Source: Leptospira semungkisensis (lineage in GTDB: Bacteria > Spirochaetota > Leptospiria > Leptospirales > Leptospiraceae). Taken from it: a stretch of 64,000 nt of DNA. Below, piece by piece: positions 9,399 to 18,503 of this stretch. The notes beneath the pieces are model-generated. The model was not told the origin of the DNA. It did no database searches and saw only the letters and a program-made list of their open reading frames with translations. The translations under genes were made by a program, and so were the position numbers. Location: the NCBI RefSeq assembly GCF_004770055.1, contig NZ_RQEP01000005.1:806001-870000 (forward strand). The letters are read 5' to 3'. Every line of letters begins with the position of its first letter. The first letter of the stretch is position 1.

Positions 9399-10175
9399 AT
9401 GCAGGAAGGAAAAGGAAAAGTATATTTAGTAGGAGCAGGTCCCGGAAATCCGGAACTAATGACTCTGCGCGCCTTAAATATATTAAAGAAAGCTGAAGTA
9501 GTTTTATACGATGCTTTGCTGGATCCTTCTTTTTTGGAATACTTTCCTGAGTCTGCGATCGTTCATTATGTGGGAAAGAGAGCTGGTCAGCATTCTGCTA
9601 CCCAAGTAGAGATCCAAGATCTGATAGTACGCTACGCACTTCAGAACAAGATTGTAGTCCGCTTAAAGGGCGGAGATCCATTCTTATTCGGACGAGGCGG
9701 AGAAGAACTGATCGCCATCAAAAAAGAACAGATCCCGTACGAGATTGTTCCAGGCGTAAGCGCTTTGAGTGCAGGTTCTTCTGGAGCCGGCTTTCCTCTG
9801 ACTCATAGAGGATTGTCTAGACAGGTACTGATCATGGATGGTCACACTGTCTTAGAAGAAGAAACAGATTGGACCTGGTTTGCTCAGTTCAAAGGCACAA
9901 TCGCTCTTTTTATGGGAACTTCTTCCATTCAAAAAATTGCAACTAGATTGATACAACATGGTGCATCTGTTCTTCTTCCAGTCGCATTGGTAGAGAATGC
10001 CAGTCTACAAACGCAAAGAACAACGGTAACTACATTAGGCAAGATTTCTGAAGAAGGGATCTCCAAGTTTACTCCCGGACCAGGAATTATATATATCGGC
10101 GCGGTCGTTAATTTAAGAGAAGAAGGGTCCGAGTTTCAGATACCTGAACAAAGATCCTTGGGAGAAGAAACATGA
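9399..10175 (+). CDS. cobA: Uroporphyrinogen-III C-methyltransferase (SUMT), sulfur-operon copy
   Basis: 258 residues. It carries SUMT signatures: VYLVGAGPGNPELMTLRA near the N-terminus, VVRLKGGDPFLFGRGGEE in the middle, then PGVSALSA and PLTHRG. The enzyme methylates uroporphyrinogen III twice with SAM to give precorrin-2, the branch point to siroheme and B12. Here it lies 11 bp after cysN and overlaps the next gene by 4 nt (ATGA), so its job is siroheme supply for sulfite reductase. A second SUMT gene lies at 58404-59189 in the nitrite reductase operon. The two proteins are clearly homologous but diverged. Confidence 0.93.
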   Translation: MQEGKGKVYLVGAGPGNPELMTLRALNILKKAEVVLYDALLDPSFLEYFPESAIVHYVGKRAGQHSATQVEIQDLIVRYALQNKIVVRLKGGDPFLFGRGGEELIAIKKEQIPYEIVPGVSALSAGSSGAGFPLTHRGLSRQVLIMDGHTVLEEETDWTWFAQFKGTIALFMGTSSIQKIATRLIQHGASVLLPVALVENASLQTQRTTVTTLGKISEEGISKFTPGPGIIYIGAVVNLREEGSEFQIPEQRSLGEET

Positions 10176-10771
10176 ACAAACTTCTTCCTGTATTCTTAAA
10201 GCTGGATGAAAAGAAGGTCCTAGTAGTAGGCGGTGGGAATGTTGCTCTCGAAAAATTGCAACACTTGTCCCAAACTGGCTGCGAGTTGACTGTAATTGCG
10301 AAGGAATGCAAATCAGAAGTATCGCAATTGCTATCTTCTGTCTCTAAGGCTAAGATCGAAATTAGAGAAGTAAATGTCTCGGACTTGGACGGCTTCGATC
10401 TGGTTTATTCCGCCACAAATGATAGAGAAACGAATCGCAAGCTAGTAGAGTATGCGAAGCAAAAGAGGATTTGGATCAATTGCGCGGATGATCCCTCTCA
10501 CTGTGATTTTTATTCTTCGGCATATTTTGATAGAGGGCCGATCCGCGTAGCAGTCTCCACCCAAGGAGAATTTGCAGGGTTAGCAGGAAGTGTTCGCACG
10601 ATCTTAGAAGAGATCCTTCCCCCTGAACATGATGCGGACTTGGAGGATCTGGTCCAGATCAGAAGCCTCAGCAAACAAAAATTAGGCGATGCAAATGAAA
10701 GAAAAGCCGCCTTGAAATTTCTACTGAACGAATTTAAAGAAAAATATCTCTCGCTAAACAAGAAGTTATAA
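10172..10771 (+). CDS. Precorrin-2 dehydrogenase / siroheme synthase N-terminal domain
   Basis: 199 residues. The N-terminal Rossmann motif KKVLVVGGGNVALEKLQHL (G20-G22) and the CADDPSHCDFYSSAYFDRGPIRVAVST region match the CysG N-terminal / Met8p / SirC family. The family oxidises precorrin-2 to sirohydrochlorin with NAD and, in Met8p/CysG, also inserts Fe2+. No separate SirB/CbiX ferrochelatase is seen in the window, so this protein may do both steps; that is inference. It lies between SUMT and sulfite reductase in one operon, and is the only copy in the window. Confidence 0.88.
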   Translation: MNKLLPVFLKLDEKKVLVVGGGNVALEKLQHLSQTGCELTVIAKECKSEVSQLLSSVSKAKIEIREVNVSDLDGFDLVYSATNDRETNRKLVEYAKQKRIWINCADDPSHCDFYSSAYFDRGPIRVAVSTQGEFAGLAGSVRTILEEILPPEHDADLEDLVQIRSLSKQKLGDANERKAALKFLLNEFKEKYLSLNKKL

Positions 10772-10799
10772 GAAGCTAACAGAAGGACGAATTAGATCA

Positions 10800-12482
10800 A
10801 TGTCAGAGCAAAAAGAACTCAGCGAAGTCGAACATATAAAAACGGCCTCTCAAGGACTCAGAGGAAAGATCGGTGTAGCTATAGAGACCGGTGCAGACGG
10901 ATTCGAAGAAGACGATAAACAGCTAATTAAATTCCACGGAATGTATCAGCAAAAGGACAGGGATCGTCGTAAGGATGAGAACGGTGACTTCATCGAAAAT
11001 CCTACATCCTTTATGATCCGAGGAAGAATTCCCGGCGGAAGATTAACAGCTCAGCAGTATGCTGTTTGGGATGATCTAGCCGATGAATTCGGAGGAGGAG
11101 CGCTTCGCTTAACCACTCGTCAGTCTATTCAAATGCATACCATCCTTCTCAAGGATCTGAAGCCTATTATGCAAGCAGTCCATAAGGTGAATCTTTCCAC
11201 TATGGGAGCTTGCGGAGATGTTGTGCGTAACGTGACTCAGGCATTGAATCCTTGGGGAACAAAAGAACTCGGTCAATTGGATCCAGTAGCTCAATTGATC
11301 TCCGATCATTTTAAATATAAAAGTTCTGCATACGCAGAGCTTTGGTTGGGCGAAACTCAACTGAACAAAGAAATCGAGGATCCGATCTACGGAAAGACCT
11401 ATCTTCCTAGAAAGTTCAAGATAGCAATTACTCTTGCGGGCGATAACTCGGTAGATATTTATACAAACGATATGGGATTTGCAGCTACTCTGGATGCAAA
11501 CGGAAAGATCGACGGTTATTTCGTTTTCGCAGGTGGCGGACTTGGAATGACTCATAATAAACCGGAAACATATCCTAGAGCTGCTGACTTACTCGGATGG
11601 GTTCCTGAAAAAGATCTGATCTCCGTTGCAGAAGGTATCGTAACTTCTCATAGAGATTTCGGAGATCGTACGAATCGTAAGCATGCTCGTTTGAAATACG
11701 TTCTTGCGGATAAGGGAGCAGAATGGTTCCGCTCCGAAGTAGAACGTAGATCCGGTGCAAAATTCGATACTGACCGTCAACTTCCTAAATGGGAAACTCC
11801 TAAATACTTAGGCTGGACAGAAAGAGCGGACGGAACTCTTGCGTTAGGATTCCATACACTTTCCGGAAGGATCAAAGATTTTTCGGACAGGCCTTTGAAG
11901 ACAGCTCTAAGAAAGATCATAGACGAATTCAACTTGAACGTTCAAGTCACCGCGGATCAAGACCTAGTATTAATGGGGATCCGTAAGGAAGATCGTCCTA
12001 AGCTGGAATCTAAATTAAAGGAATTTAATATTGATCCGGCCTCTCCTAAGCCTTTGTATGATCGCGCCCTTGCTTGTCCCGCTCTTCCTACTTGCGGACT
12101 GGCTTTGACCGAATCAGAAAGGACTTTTCCTCAACTCTTGGATTCTATCCAAAAGGTAATCGATAAATTGGATCTGAATGATAGGGCTCCTATCGTAAGA
12201 ATGACCGGTTGCCCTAACGGTTGTGCAAGACCTTACTCAGCAGAGATCGGGATCGTGGGACAACAAGCCGGTGGAAAGTATGCTCTCTTCTTTGGTGGAA
12301 ATCCAGAAGGTACCAAAGTTGGGGACTATGTTGCTAAGAAGGTAGCCTTTGCAGATATCCCGGTTCAGCTTGAAAAAGCGTTTTCGGTTTGGAAACAAGA
12401 CGGAAAGGCAAACGAAAGTTTCGGTGAATTCGTAGAAAGATATTCTCTAGACAAGTTTAGAGAATTGCTCGGAGCGATGTAA
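10800..12482 (+). CDS. Ferredoxin-type sulfite reductase (siroheme, [4Fe-4S])
   Basis: 560 residues, the CysI/Sir/NirA family of siroheme enzymes. The Fe4S4-siroheme ligands follow the classic spacing: C426-x5-C432-x38-C471-x3-C475 (CPALPTC and GCPNGC). Duplicated ferredoxin-like halves are visible (RLTTRQSIQMH in the first, LGFHTLSGRIKD in the second). The context (cysHDN plus siroheme genes) makes sulfite to sulfide the likely reaction. Ferredoxin-nitrite reductases look similar, but nitrite reduction has its own NirBD at the other end of the window. No flavoprotein CysJ is present, so a ferredoxin donor is probable. AGAAGGACG precedes the ATG, and it is the last gene of the operon. Confidence 0.9.
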   Translation: MSEQKELSEVEHIKTASQGLRGKIGVAIETGADGFEEDDKQLIKFHGMYQQKDRDRRKDENGDFIENPTSFMIRGRIPGGRLTAQQYAVWDDLADEFGGGALRLTTRQSIQMHTILLKDLKPIMQAVHKVNLSTMGACGDVVRNVTQALNPWGTKELGQLDPVAQLISDHFKYKSSAYAELWLGETQLNKEIEDPIYGKTYLPRKFKIAITLAGDNSVDIYTNDMGFAATLDANGKIDGYFVFAGGGLGMTHNKPETYPRAADLLGWVPEKDLISVAEGIVTSHRDFGDRTNRKHARLKYVLADKGAEWFRSEVERRSGAKFDTDRQLPKWETPKYLGWTERADGTLALGFHTLSGRIKDFSDRPLKTALRKIIDEFNLNVQVTADQDLVLMGIRKEDRPKLESKLKEFNIDPASPKPLYDRALACPALPTCGLALTESERTFPQLLDSIQKVIDKLDLNDRAPIVRMTGCPNGCARPYSAEIGIVGQQAGGKYALFFGGNPEGTKVGDYVAKKVAFADIPVQLEKAFSVWKQDGKANESFGEFVERYSLDKFRELLGAM

Positions 12483-12503
12483 TTTAAAATTTCGTAATGA
12501 ATG

Positions 12504-12527
12504 AGCGCTCGGTGTCGGGCGCTTTTT
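12504..12527 (+). terminator. Intrinsic terminator of the sulfate-assimilation operon
   Basis: An 8-bp stem (AGCGCTCG with CGGGCGCT, one G-U pair) with a GTGT loop is followed directly by TTTT. It sits 22 bp after the sulfite reductase stop and ends at the convergent beta-propeller gene. Confidence 0.85.
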
Positions 12528-13627
12528 CAAAAGAACATTTCTAAGGTTTGGAATTTCCACTTCCAGATCTTCTCGGAAGAATTTCCCGCCAAGATCAATC
12601 CTCCTCCATACTGAAGTATAGAGGTCACGGATCCTAAAATATCAGTAGAATAATTCGCCAATGCGAGAAGTACGTCGCCTTCTTCGCTTATTGATAATGC
12701 GTATGCGAGTTCTCCTTCCTGGGGCCGAAGGATAGAAGGAAGTGCAGCTATAGCTTTCTTGACCACAGGATAATCTTGGATCTTATCCATTCCTAAATGT
12801 CTGGGAGAAGAAAGAGCGATCCAAAAATGATTCTCTTCGTCCGAGCTGATCAATGCTGGACTTCCTGGCAAATTGGTGATCATGAATTCGTCTTTACCTG
12901 CATTCTTACCTTTTAACCAAAGGCGAGAGATTCTATGTCTGTATTTTTCGGCGTAGATCAAAAATGCACCCGAAGAAGAAAGCCCGATCCCGGTCGGATG
13001 ATAGGCTCCGTCCAAAATCGCAGTGACTTCTTGGGTTCTTGGATTGTAGGATAAGATTCTTCCGTTTGCTTGGGATTCTAATTCTTCTAGATAGGAATCT
13101 TCGTAGGAGAATTTTCTACTCACTTCGGTAAAATAGACCGTTCCGTCGAAACCGATCACAAGACCATAAAGATTTTTTAATGGATTTCCTTCGGAGTCTT
13201 CTCTTACTAGAACATTCTCCTTTCCAGCGCTGTCGTAAAAGGCAAGTCCGAGTCCGGAGACGCAGGCGACTAGATTTCCTTTTCCGTCGAAGGCAAGCCC
13301 GAGAGGACGTCCCGAAGTTTTTGCGAATACTTCAGGGACACTGTCCGTCTTGATCCTATAGATATTCCCATCCGAAGAACCAGTATAGATGGATCCTTTT
13401 GCATCCACTGCCAATCCGAAAGGCTGTTTAATAGGAGAATCCACATTAACAGGTTTAGAAAAAAGTAATATATCTCTCTCACCTTGAGAGATCGGCGAAT
13501 TTACGGAGTATGGGATTGGATCCGTCTTATTCCATCCTATGAGTAACGTGACTCCTAGGGCGAATAAAACGAAAAGAATAGAGAAAAGTCCTCTAAGTAT
13601 ATGCCTGGTGGAAAGAAATTTGAGCAT
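12527..13627 (-). CDS. Strictosidine-synthase/SMP-30-like beta-propeller protein
   Basis: 366 residues. An N-terminal hydrophobic segment (about residues 10-30) suggests membrane anchoring or export. Repeats of the six-bladed propeller kind follow: PFGLAVDAKGSIYTGSSDGNIYRI, PLGLAFDGKGNLVACV, LYGLVIGFDGTVYFTEVS and HPTGIGLSSSGAFLIYAEKYRHRISRLWLKG. The last segment and LPGSPALISSDEENHFWIAL match the strictosidine synthase/APMAP branch. Bacterial members are probably hydrolases of small esters or lactones; no substrate can be assigned. Its ATG overlaps the stop of the LysM-M23 gene (TAATG), so they form an operon. Confidence 0.8.
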   Translation of the reverse strand: MLKFLSTRHILRGLFSILFVLFALGVTLLIGWNKTDPIPYSVNSPISQGERDILLFSKPVNVDSPIKQPFGLAVDAKGSIYTGSSDGNIYRIKTDSVPEVFAKTSGRPLGLAFDGKGNLVACVSGLGLAFYDSAGKENVLVREDSEGNPLKNLYGLVIGFDGTVYFTEVSRKFSYEDSYLEELESQANGRILSYNPRTQEVTAILDGAYHPTGIGLSSSGAFLIYAEKYRHRISRLWLKGKNAGKDEFMITNLPGSPALISSDEENHFWIALSSPRHLGMDKIQDYPVVKKAIAALPSILRPQEGELAYALSISEEGDVLLALANYSTDILGSVTSILQYGGGLILAGNSSEKIWKWKFQTLEMFF

Positions 13628-14556
13628 TAAACATGACCGTGAAAAACGGGTCTTTGCCTCAAACTATTTCTCAGCACTTCAAAATGTAAATGAAAACCGG
13701 TTGCTCTTCCGGTCATTCCCACCTCTCCGATGAGTTGTCCCTTCTTTACTTTGGTTCCGGGAGGCACCAATAATTTGCTAAGATGTCCGTACTTAGTCTC
13801 ATAACCGAGAGGATGCTTTAGTACGATTAAACTTCCATAGCCTCCCTTTGATCCGGAGAAGGAAACGACTCCGTCTGCCGAAGCATAAACTGGGGTTCCT
13901 TCTTCTGCCGCTAGATCGATTCCACCATGAAATGTATCTTTCTTGGTGAATGGGTCCTTCCTCTTTCCATAACGTGAACTGACGCGACCTTCTTCCGCTA
14001 AAGGGTTCGAAAAAACCAAACCGTAAAAAAAGTTTTTCTCTTCTTTAGGTAGACCTCTTCCTGGAACGAACCAGGACTTTCTCTGGTCATCATAATATAA
14101 GAACTTGGGAGAGATGTGAAAGCGGGATGCGACCTTTCTTCTATTCGAATCATCCGAAGAGGTTTCCTCGGAATCGTATACTCCGCGCATATTCGGGATC
14201 AATAACTCCATGCCAGGATAAATATCTTGGGGTGAAGCCAACTGATTCACGGAAGAGAGAGTGTCCAGATCCATTCCGGTTCTGGCCATGATCTTAAAGA
14301 ATGTGTCTTGCTTTCCGACCTTGTAACTCAGGAAACGGAGAGGGACAAGATTCTTCTTCTCCAGATTAGAAACGGATACTTGCAGGTTGTATTTCACTTC
14401 TTCTCGGACTCGAATGATCTTAGAATCGGAATATTCTAAGCTTCGCAGAGGAACTAGATCATATACGGCCAAAAGATCTGCATCTAGGATGAATGATAAA
14501 ATGAAAATAAGAGAAGCTTTCGCGAATCGAAAGGAATGTCTTTCAAAAGAAGGCAT
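13627..14556 (-). CDS. LysM-domain M23 metallopeptidase
   Basis: 309 residues. A hydrophobic N-terminus (about residues 10-30) is the likely signal. A LysM-like peptidoglycan-binding segment spans about 77-121 (YKVGKQDTFFKIMARTGMD...PGMELLIPN). A C-terminal M23 (lysostaphin/NlpD-like) domain has zinc ligands H210 and D214 (FHGGIDLA) and H289-x-H291 (GFHLHFE). All catalytic residues are present, so it should be an active peptidoglycan endopeptidase in the periplasm, cutting peptide cross-links during growth or division. It is translationally coupled to the propeller gene that follows. Confidence 0.9.
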   Translation of the reverse strand: MPSFERHSFRFAKASLIFILSFILDADLLAVYDLVPLRSLEYSDSKIIRVREEVKYNLQVSVSNLEKKNLVPLRFLSYKVGKQDTFFKIMARTGMDLDTLSSVNQLASPQDIYPGMELLIPNMRGVYDSEETSSDDSNRRKVASRFHISPKFLYYDDQRKSWFVPGRGLPKEEKNFFYGLVFSNPLAEEGRVSSRYGKRKDPFTKKDTFHGGIDLAAEEGTPVYASADGVVSFSGSKGGYGSLIVLKHPLGYETKYGHLSKLLVPPGTKVKKGQLIGEVGMTGRATGFHLHFEVLRNSLRQRPVFHGHV

Positions 14557-14634
14557 ATCATCAATCTATTCGGCAGAAATTAAAAAAACAATGACGCAAA
14601 AAATCCCCGGTAAATGATTGGAGGGGCTCCCGGA

Positions 14635-15498
14635 ATGGATTTGGAAATCGAAGACCAAAAGCGGAATAAAGGCAAAGATATATTTGTCCTAGGACTGATT
14701 CAAGTTTTTGTACTATTCTTAGGGATGCTTCTATACCAAGAGATCACAAAATTACAGATAGAGACTGCTCTCTCCTTCAAGACTCCCAAACAAAGCTTCT
14801 ATAAGACAAAAGAGGTTTCAGAAACGGTTCCCCAGACGATCGCTTGGAAAGAACCAGCTTCTGTCGAAAGAGCTCTAAGGGATTACACTGAGTTTGTGAT
14901 CACCAAGAGGCCTTGGTTCCTCTCTGTGGACCGTATTATCTGGGGACTTTGCTTCCTCGTCCCTGCTTACTTATTCATTCGAAAGATCGCAAATGTAGAG
15001 GTCGCTGATTTCAGCGACAGTTTGGGGGGAAGGGGATTTCTTGCAGGAATCGTAACCGGTTTTGCTACATTCTGTTTTGTGAATGTATTTAGCGGACTGA
15101 TCTTCTTTTTTATAGGCAAACCTCAATCCAATCATCTGGAACTTATTCTTTCTCAAAATCTACAAGGTAACTGGAGATTGTTGACCTGGGCCATGCTTGC
15201 AATCAGCTTCGGGGCCGGGATCTTAGAAGAAACATTCTTTAGAGGATTCCTTCTCAAACATTTCATAGAAAAGGATATGCCCAATATAGGCTTATTCATT
15301 ACTTCAGTGATTTTCGGAGTCGTGCACTATAGCGCAGGAGGTTCCTTAGTCGGACCATTCTTGCTTATTTTTGTAGGTCTTTCTTTCGGTCTTTCATATT
15401 TAAAAACGGCTAATATATGGGTCCCGATCACGGCTCATATTACGTACAATAGTTCTATGCTATTAGCAGCATTCTTCTTGGGAAATCGGGTGTCTTAA
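14635..15498 (+). CDS. CPBP-family intramembrane metalloprotease (Abi/CAAX type)
   Basis: 287 residues with about eight hydrophobic segments. Motif 1 is E198-E199-x3-R203 (EETFFRG), motif 2 is FGVVHY (H231) and motif 3 is ITAHITYNSSM. These are the catalytic Glu and His of the Rce1/CPBP family. Substrates in bacteria are usually unknown; roles include peptide processing and self-immunity. The ATG at 14635 has GGAGGGG 8 nt upstream, so it is preferred over the ATG at 14614. The stop overlaps the next gene by one base (TAATG), making a three-gene run with the following exported protein and the ClC channel. Confidence 0.88.
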   Translation: MDLEIEDQKRNKGKDIFVLGLIQVFVLFLGMLLYQEITKLQIETALSFKTPKQSFYKTKEVSETVPQTIAWKEPASVERALRDYTEFVITKRPWFLSVDRIIWGLCFLVPAYLFIRKIANVEVADFSDSLGGRGFLAGIVTGFATFCFVNVFSGLIFFFIGKPQSNHLELILSQNLQGNWRLLTWAMLAISFGAGILEETFFRGFLLKHFIEKDMPNIGLFITSVIFGVVHYSAGGSLVGPFLLIFVGLSFGLSYLKTANIWVPITAHITYNSSMLLAAFFLGNRVS

Positions 15499-16292
15499 TG
15501 AAAGTAAATTATAAATCTATAAAATATACCGCTGTCTTTATCTCATTTCTTTCTATTTCTTCTTCTGTATTTGCAGGAGAAGTATTCGAGCTAGAAGGAG
15601 ATCCTGGAGAGAACGATACTCGGATCATTTCGGCATTAAACAGACTCACTTATGATCGTGTTGTCTCTGACAAGAATACGAAAGGATTCGCTTATAGATA
15701 CGTTACTAAATGGTATTCTCCTCTTGTGTTGGATGTCTACGTTTTAGGGCTAGCAAAAAGAGATAAGATGAGTATAATCCGGGTAGAGTCTCCTAAAAAA
15801 GGAGCAGAAAGAGTATTTCGTAATTTTCTAATGGAAGAATTGACTAAGAAGGAAATTACGGGAGGCTTTGGAGCCAACTCCAGGAACTTAGACGACTACG
15901 CGGATGGAAAATTAGAACCTTATAATAAAAACTATCTCTATAGCGGTTCTCTGGCATTGATCCAACCTGCGGCTTCGGTTTACTACAATGCAAATAGATC
16001 TCCTGTATATGGCGGATCCGATCGTTTGAAAGGAATGTTCGGCTATATCATGTTGGATCTTTTACTTGCCGGACTCGGTTACTATTATGCAACCACTACG
16101 ATGGAAAAGAACAGTGCATTGGATAATTTCATGCATAAGCCTTCGCCTTCCGGAAATGTTTTGGATTCTCCAGGAGGAGGAGTGTTTCTGGGCTTGTTGA
16201 TCATTCCTAGGATCTATAGATTGATCGGTGGAATGCAAGATACATATACTCATAATCGGATCATGGAGATCTCTGCGTCTAAATCCTTCTAA
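15498..16292 (+). CDS. Exported protein of unknown function
   Basis: 264 residues. A signal peptide is evident (KYTAVFISFLSISSSVFA, cleavage near residue 26). The mature part has no motif I recognise. One hydrophobic segment (YIMLDLLLAGLGYYYATT, about 182-199) and another Gly-rich one (GGGVFLGLLIIPRIYRLIGG) near the C-terminus suggest membrane association. It is translationally coupled to the CPBP protease upstream and lies 8 bp before the ClC channel, so it probably belongs to the same transcript. It may be a substrate or partner of the protease, but nothing in the sequence proves this. Confidence 0.75.
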   Translation: MKVNYKSIKYTAVFISFLSISSSVFAGEVFELEGDPGENDTRIISALNRLTYDRVVSDKNTKGFAYRYVTKWYSPLVLDVYVLGLAKRDKMSIIRVESPKKGAERVFRNFLMEELTKKEITGGFGANSRNLDDYADGKLEPYNKNYLYSGSLALIQPAASVYYNANRSPVYGGSDRLKGMFGYIMLDLLLAGLGYYYATTTMEKNSALDNFMHKPSPSGNVLDSPGGGVFLGLLIIPRIYRLIGGMQDTYTHNRIMEISASKSF

Positions 16293-16300
16293 GAAAGATC

Positions 16301-18229
16301 ATGCTTAGAAATCTTTTCTCTAGTTTACTTCCTGACGGAAGCTTTTCGTTTTCCTCCTATTTCCGGATCAAAGGAAGAAGATCTCTTTATCTTTATTGTG
16401 TGATTACCGGGATCGTATCCGGTCTCGGCGCCTTCTTATTTTCTAGAGCTCTTGCTTGGGCAGAATATATTTCTTTAGAATCCATAGCAGGCTTGCAAGA
16501 AACTCATTCCGGAGGAGAATACTACGTTTCTTTACAGCCCATGTCTTCTCTTCTATTGGGAAGATGGGCACTTTTGTTTTTACCGGTGATCGGTGGTTTG
16601 ATCACCGGTTGGATCGTTTGGAAATTCTCGCCGGATTCTTCTGGGACAGGAACCGATTCATTGATAGATTCCTTTCATAATAAAGAAGGAAAGGTAGATC
16701 CCAAGGTCCCTATCATAAAATCTATTGCGACAGTATTTACTCTCTCTTCTGGAGGAAGTGGAGGTAAAGAAGGCCCTATTTCTTTAATAGGCGCGGGTTT
16801 CGGTTCCTTAGTTGCAAATCTTACTAAAGCAGGGGCAAGAGCGAGAAGGACATTGCTACTTGCGGGAACTGCAGGAGGATTGGGCGCCATATTCCATGCT
16901 CCGTTAGGCGGTGCTTTAACCTCAGTAGAGATGGTCTATCGCGAAGACATTGAAAGTGATTCCTTGGTACCTTGTATTATATCTTCCGTAACTGCATTTT
17001 TGATCTACTCCTCCTTAAACGGTTTTGGTGCAGTATATAAGGTTCCGGAGATAGGATTCGAAGCGTATAAGGAACTAGTCTTTTATCTAATCCTAGGAAT
17101 CGTTTGCTATCTAAGCGGAGCATTTCTCATCCGAAGCTTTCAATTCATGCAAGATTGGTCTAAGACCTGGGCATTTCCGATCTGGCTTAAACCTGCGATT
17201 GGAGGAATTCCAGTTGGTATCATCGGTTATTTCTTGCCGGAAGTAATCGGAACAGGTGCCGGCTTTTTGCAAAATATTTTAGAAGGAACGTATCAATTCG
17301 AGAATACGATCGGTTCCTTCTTCCAAGCGATCGGTCTCGCTAAGAACATCGAAGCGGATCATATTCAATTTTTTGCAAACGATTTGAGTGTGCATGTAGA
17401 CGTGTTTATCGTGCTTTGCTTTCTTCTATTTGCTCTTCTGAAAATTATGACCACGTCATTTACGATCGGGACCGGCGGTTCTGCGGGAATGTTCGGACCT
17501 TCCTTATTTATAGGAGGAATGTTAGGAGGTGCAGTAGGCACTCTCGCTAAATTGATCCTTGGATACAAGGTTTCGATCGCTTCCTTTGTACTTGTGGGTA
17601 TGGGCGCATTCTATGCGGGGATTGCAAGTGCTCCCATTGCGGGCATGGTGATGATCTGCGAAATTATCGGTAGTTACTATCTTCTTCCCCCATTGATGAT
17701 CGTATCCATCACCACATTTGTGCTTTCTCATAAATTGCATTTGTATAAAAGCCAAAAAGGGACCCGTTTTCAATCGCCTGCCCATTACTGGGATATGAAT
17801 CGGGATCTTTTAGAAGAGATCCGTATTTCAGACATTGCGGACAAACTTAGGAATATTGCGGTGATCCGCTCTTCTTCTCTTCTCTCGAGTTTGGAAGAAG
17901 ATTCAATCAAGATCAATGCCAGCGATTATATCGTTCTGGACCCGGAGGGGAAATATTTCGGGATGCTTTCTCTTAGAAACATCAGATTACATTCCGAGGG
18001 CCGGGCGCTCACAAAAAACTTAGTCCTTGTGGGGGATGTGGCTGACGTCTCCATTCGCCCGATTTCTACTTCTACGAGCCTTGCTAATGCCTTCAAAACT
18101 CTTTTGGAGAATAGCATGGATAAAATCCCGGTAGAAGATCAGGGAAATTATCTAGGTTACCTAAGATACGCGGATATAATTGCGATTTATTTCGAGAGAA
18201 CCAGGACTTCTCGCCCAGTTTCTTCTTAA
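16301..18229 (+). CDS. ClC-type chloride channel/transporter with C-terminal CBS-like region
   Basis: 642 residues. ClC ion-path signatures are visible: GTGTDSLIDSF (about 115-125), GSGGKEGP at 152-159 with gating Glu E157, and GTGGSAGMFGPSLFIGG further on. The gating Glu suggests an H+/Cl- exchanger rather than a plain channel. The last roughly 130 residues (ISDIADKLRNIAVIRSS..., then ADVSIRPISTSTSLANAFKTL) are cytoplasmic and look like a CBS pair, which often binds adenine nucleotides. It is the third gene of the run with the CPBP protease, and a terminator follows at about 110 bp. Confidence 0.92.
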   Translation: MLRNLFSSLLPDGSFSFSSYFRIKGRRSLYLYCVITGIVSGLGAFLFSRALAWAEYISLESIAGLQETHSGGEYYVSLQPMSSLLLGRWALLFLPVIGGLITGWIVWKFSPDSSGTGTDSLIDSFHNKEGKVDPKVPIIKSIATVFTLSSGGSGGKEGPISLIGAGFGSLVANLTKAGARARRTLLLAGTAGGLGAIFHAPLGGALTSVEMVYREDIESDSLVPCIISSVTAFLIYSSLNGFGAVYKVPEIGFEAYKELVFYLILGIVCYLSGAFLIRSFQFMQDWSKTWAFPIWLKPAIGGIPVGIIGYFLPEVIGTGAGFLQNILEGTYQFENTIGSFFQAIGLAKNIEADHIQFFANDLSVHVDVFIVLCFLLFALLKIMTTSFTIGTGGSAGMFGPSLFIGGMLGGAVGTLAKLILGYKVSIASFVLVGMGAFYAGIASAPIAGMVMICEIIGSYYLLPPLMIVSITTFVLSHKLHLYKSQKGTRFQSPAHYWDMNRDLLEEIRISDIADKLRNIAVIRSSSLLSSLEEDSIKINASDYIVLDPEGKYFGMLSLRNIRLHSEGRALTKNLVLVGDVADVSIRPISTSTSLANAFKTLLENSMDKIPVEDQGNYLGYLRYADIIAIYFERTRTSRPVSS

Positions 18230-18340
18230 AACTCCCTTCTTTTGCCGATTTGAGCTCTTTCAGAAAAATATATGTAGCGTTCATTCTTTTATGAAAATAG
18301 CATATTATCATAAAAATTCTTAATATTTCATTAAATTTCA

Positions 18341-18368
18341 CCCTAAATCAGCTTAGGGCTCTTTTTTT
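18341..18368 (+). terminator. Intrinsic terminator after the ClC gene
   Basis: A 6-bp stem (CCCTAA with TTAGGG, loop ATCAGC) is followed by CTC and seven T. The AT-rich upstream part of the same 274-bp gap also holds an inverted repeat TTTTATG/CATAAAA at 18287-18315 of unknown meaning. Confidence 0.7.
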
Positions 18369-18503
18369 GATTTTACTCGACAATTTTGGCCTTTGGACTA
18401 AGATACGGAAAATTTTTAAAAAATAACTGATGTGTAATAAAGAGATCAGCCATTTCTAACTGTTAGGAATTAAAGTAAGACTTGGTTCAATCAGGAAGGG
18501 ACA

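Noticed and set aside
10800..12482. Ferredoxin-nitrite reductase as identity of the siroheme enzyme
   Set aside because: Sequence motifs alone do not exclude it, but the operon with cysHDN favours sulfite and nitrite is covered by NirBD.
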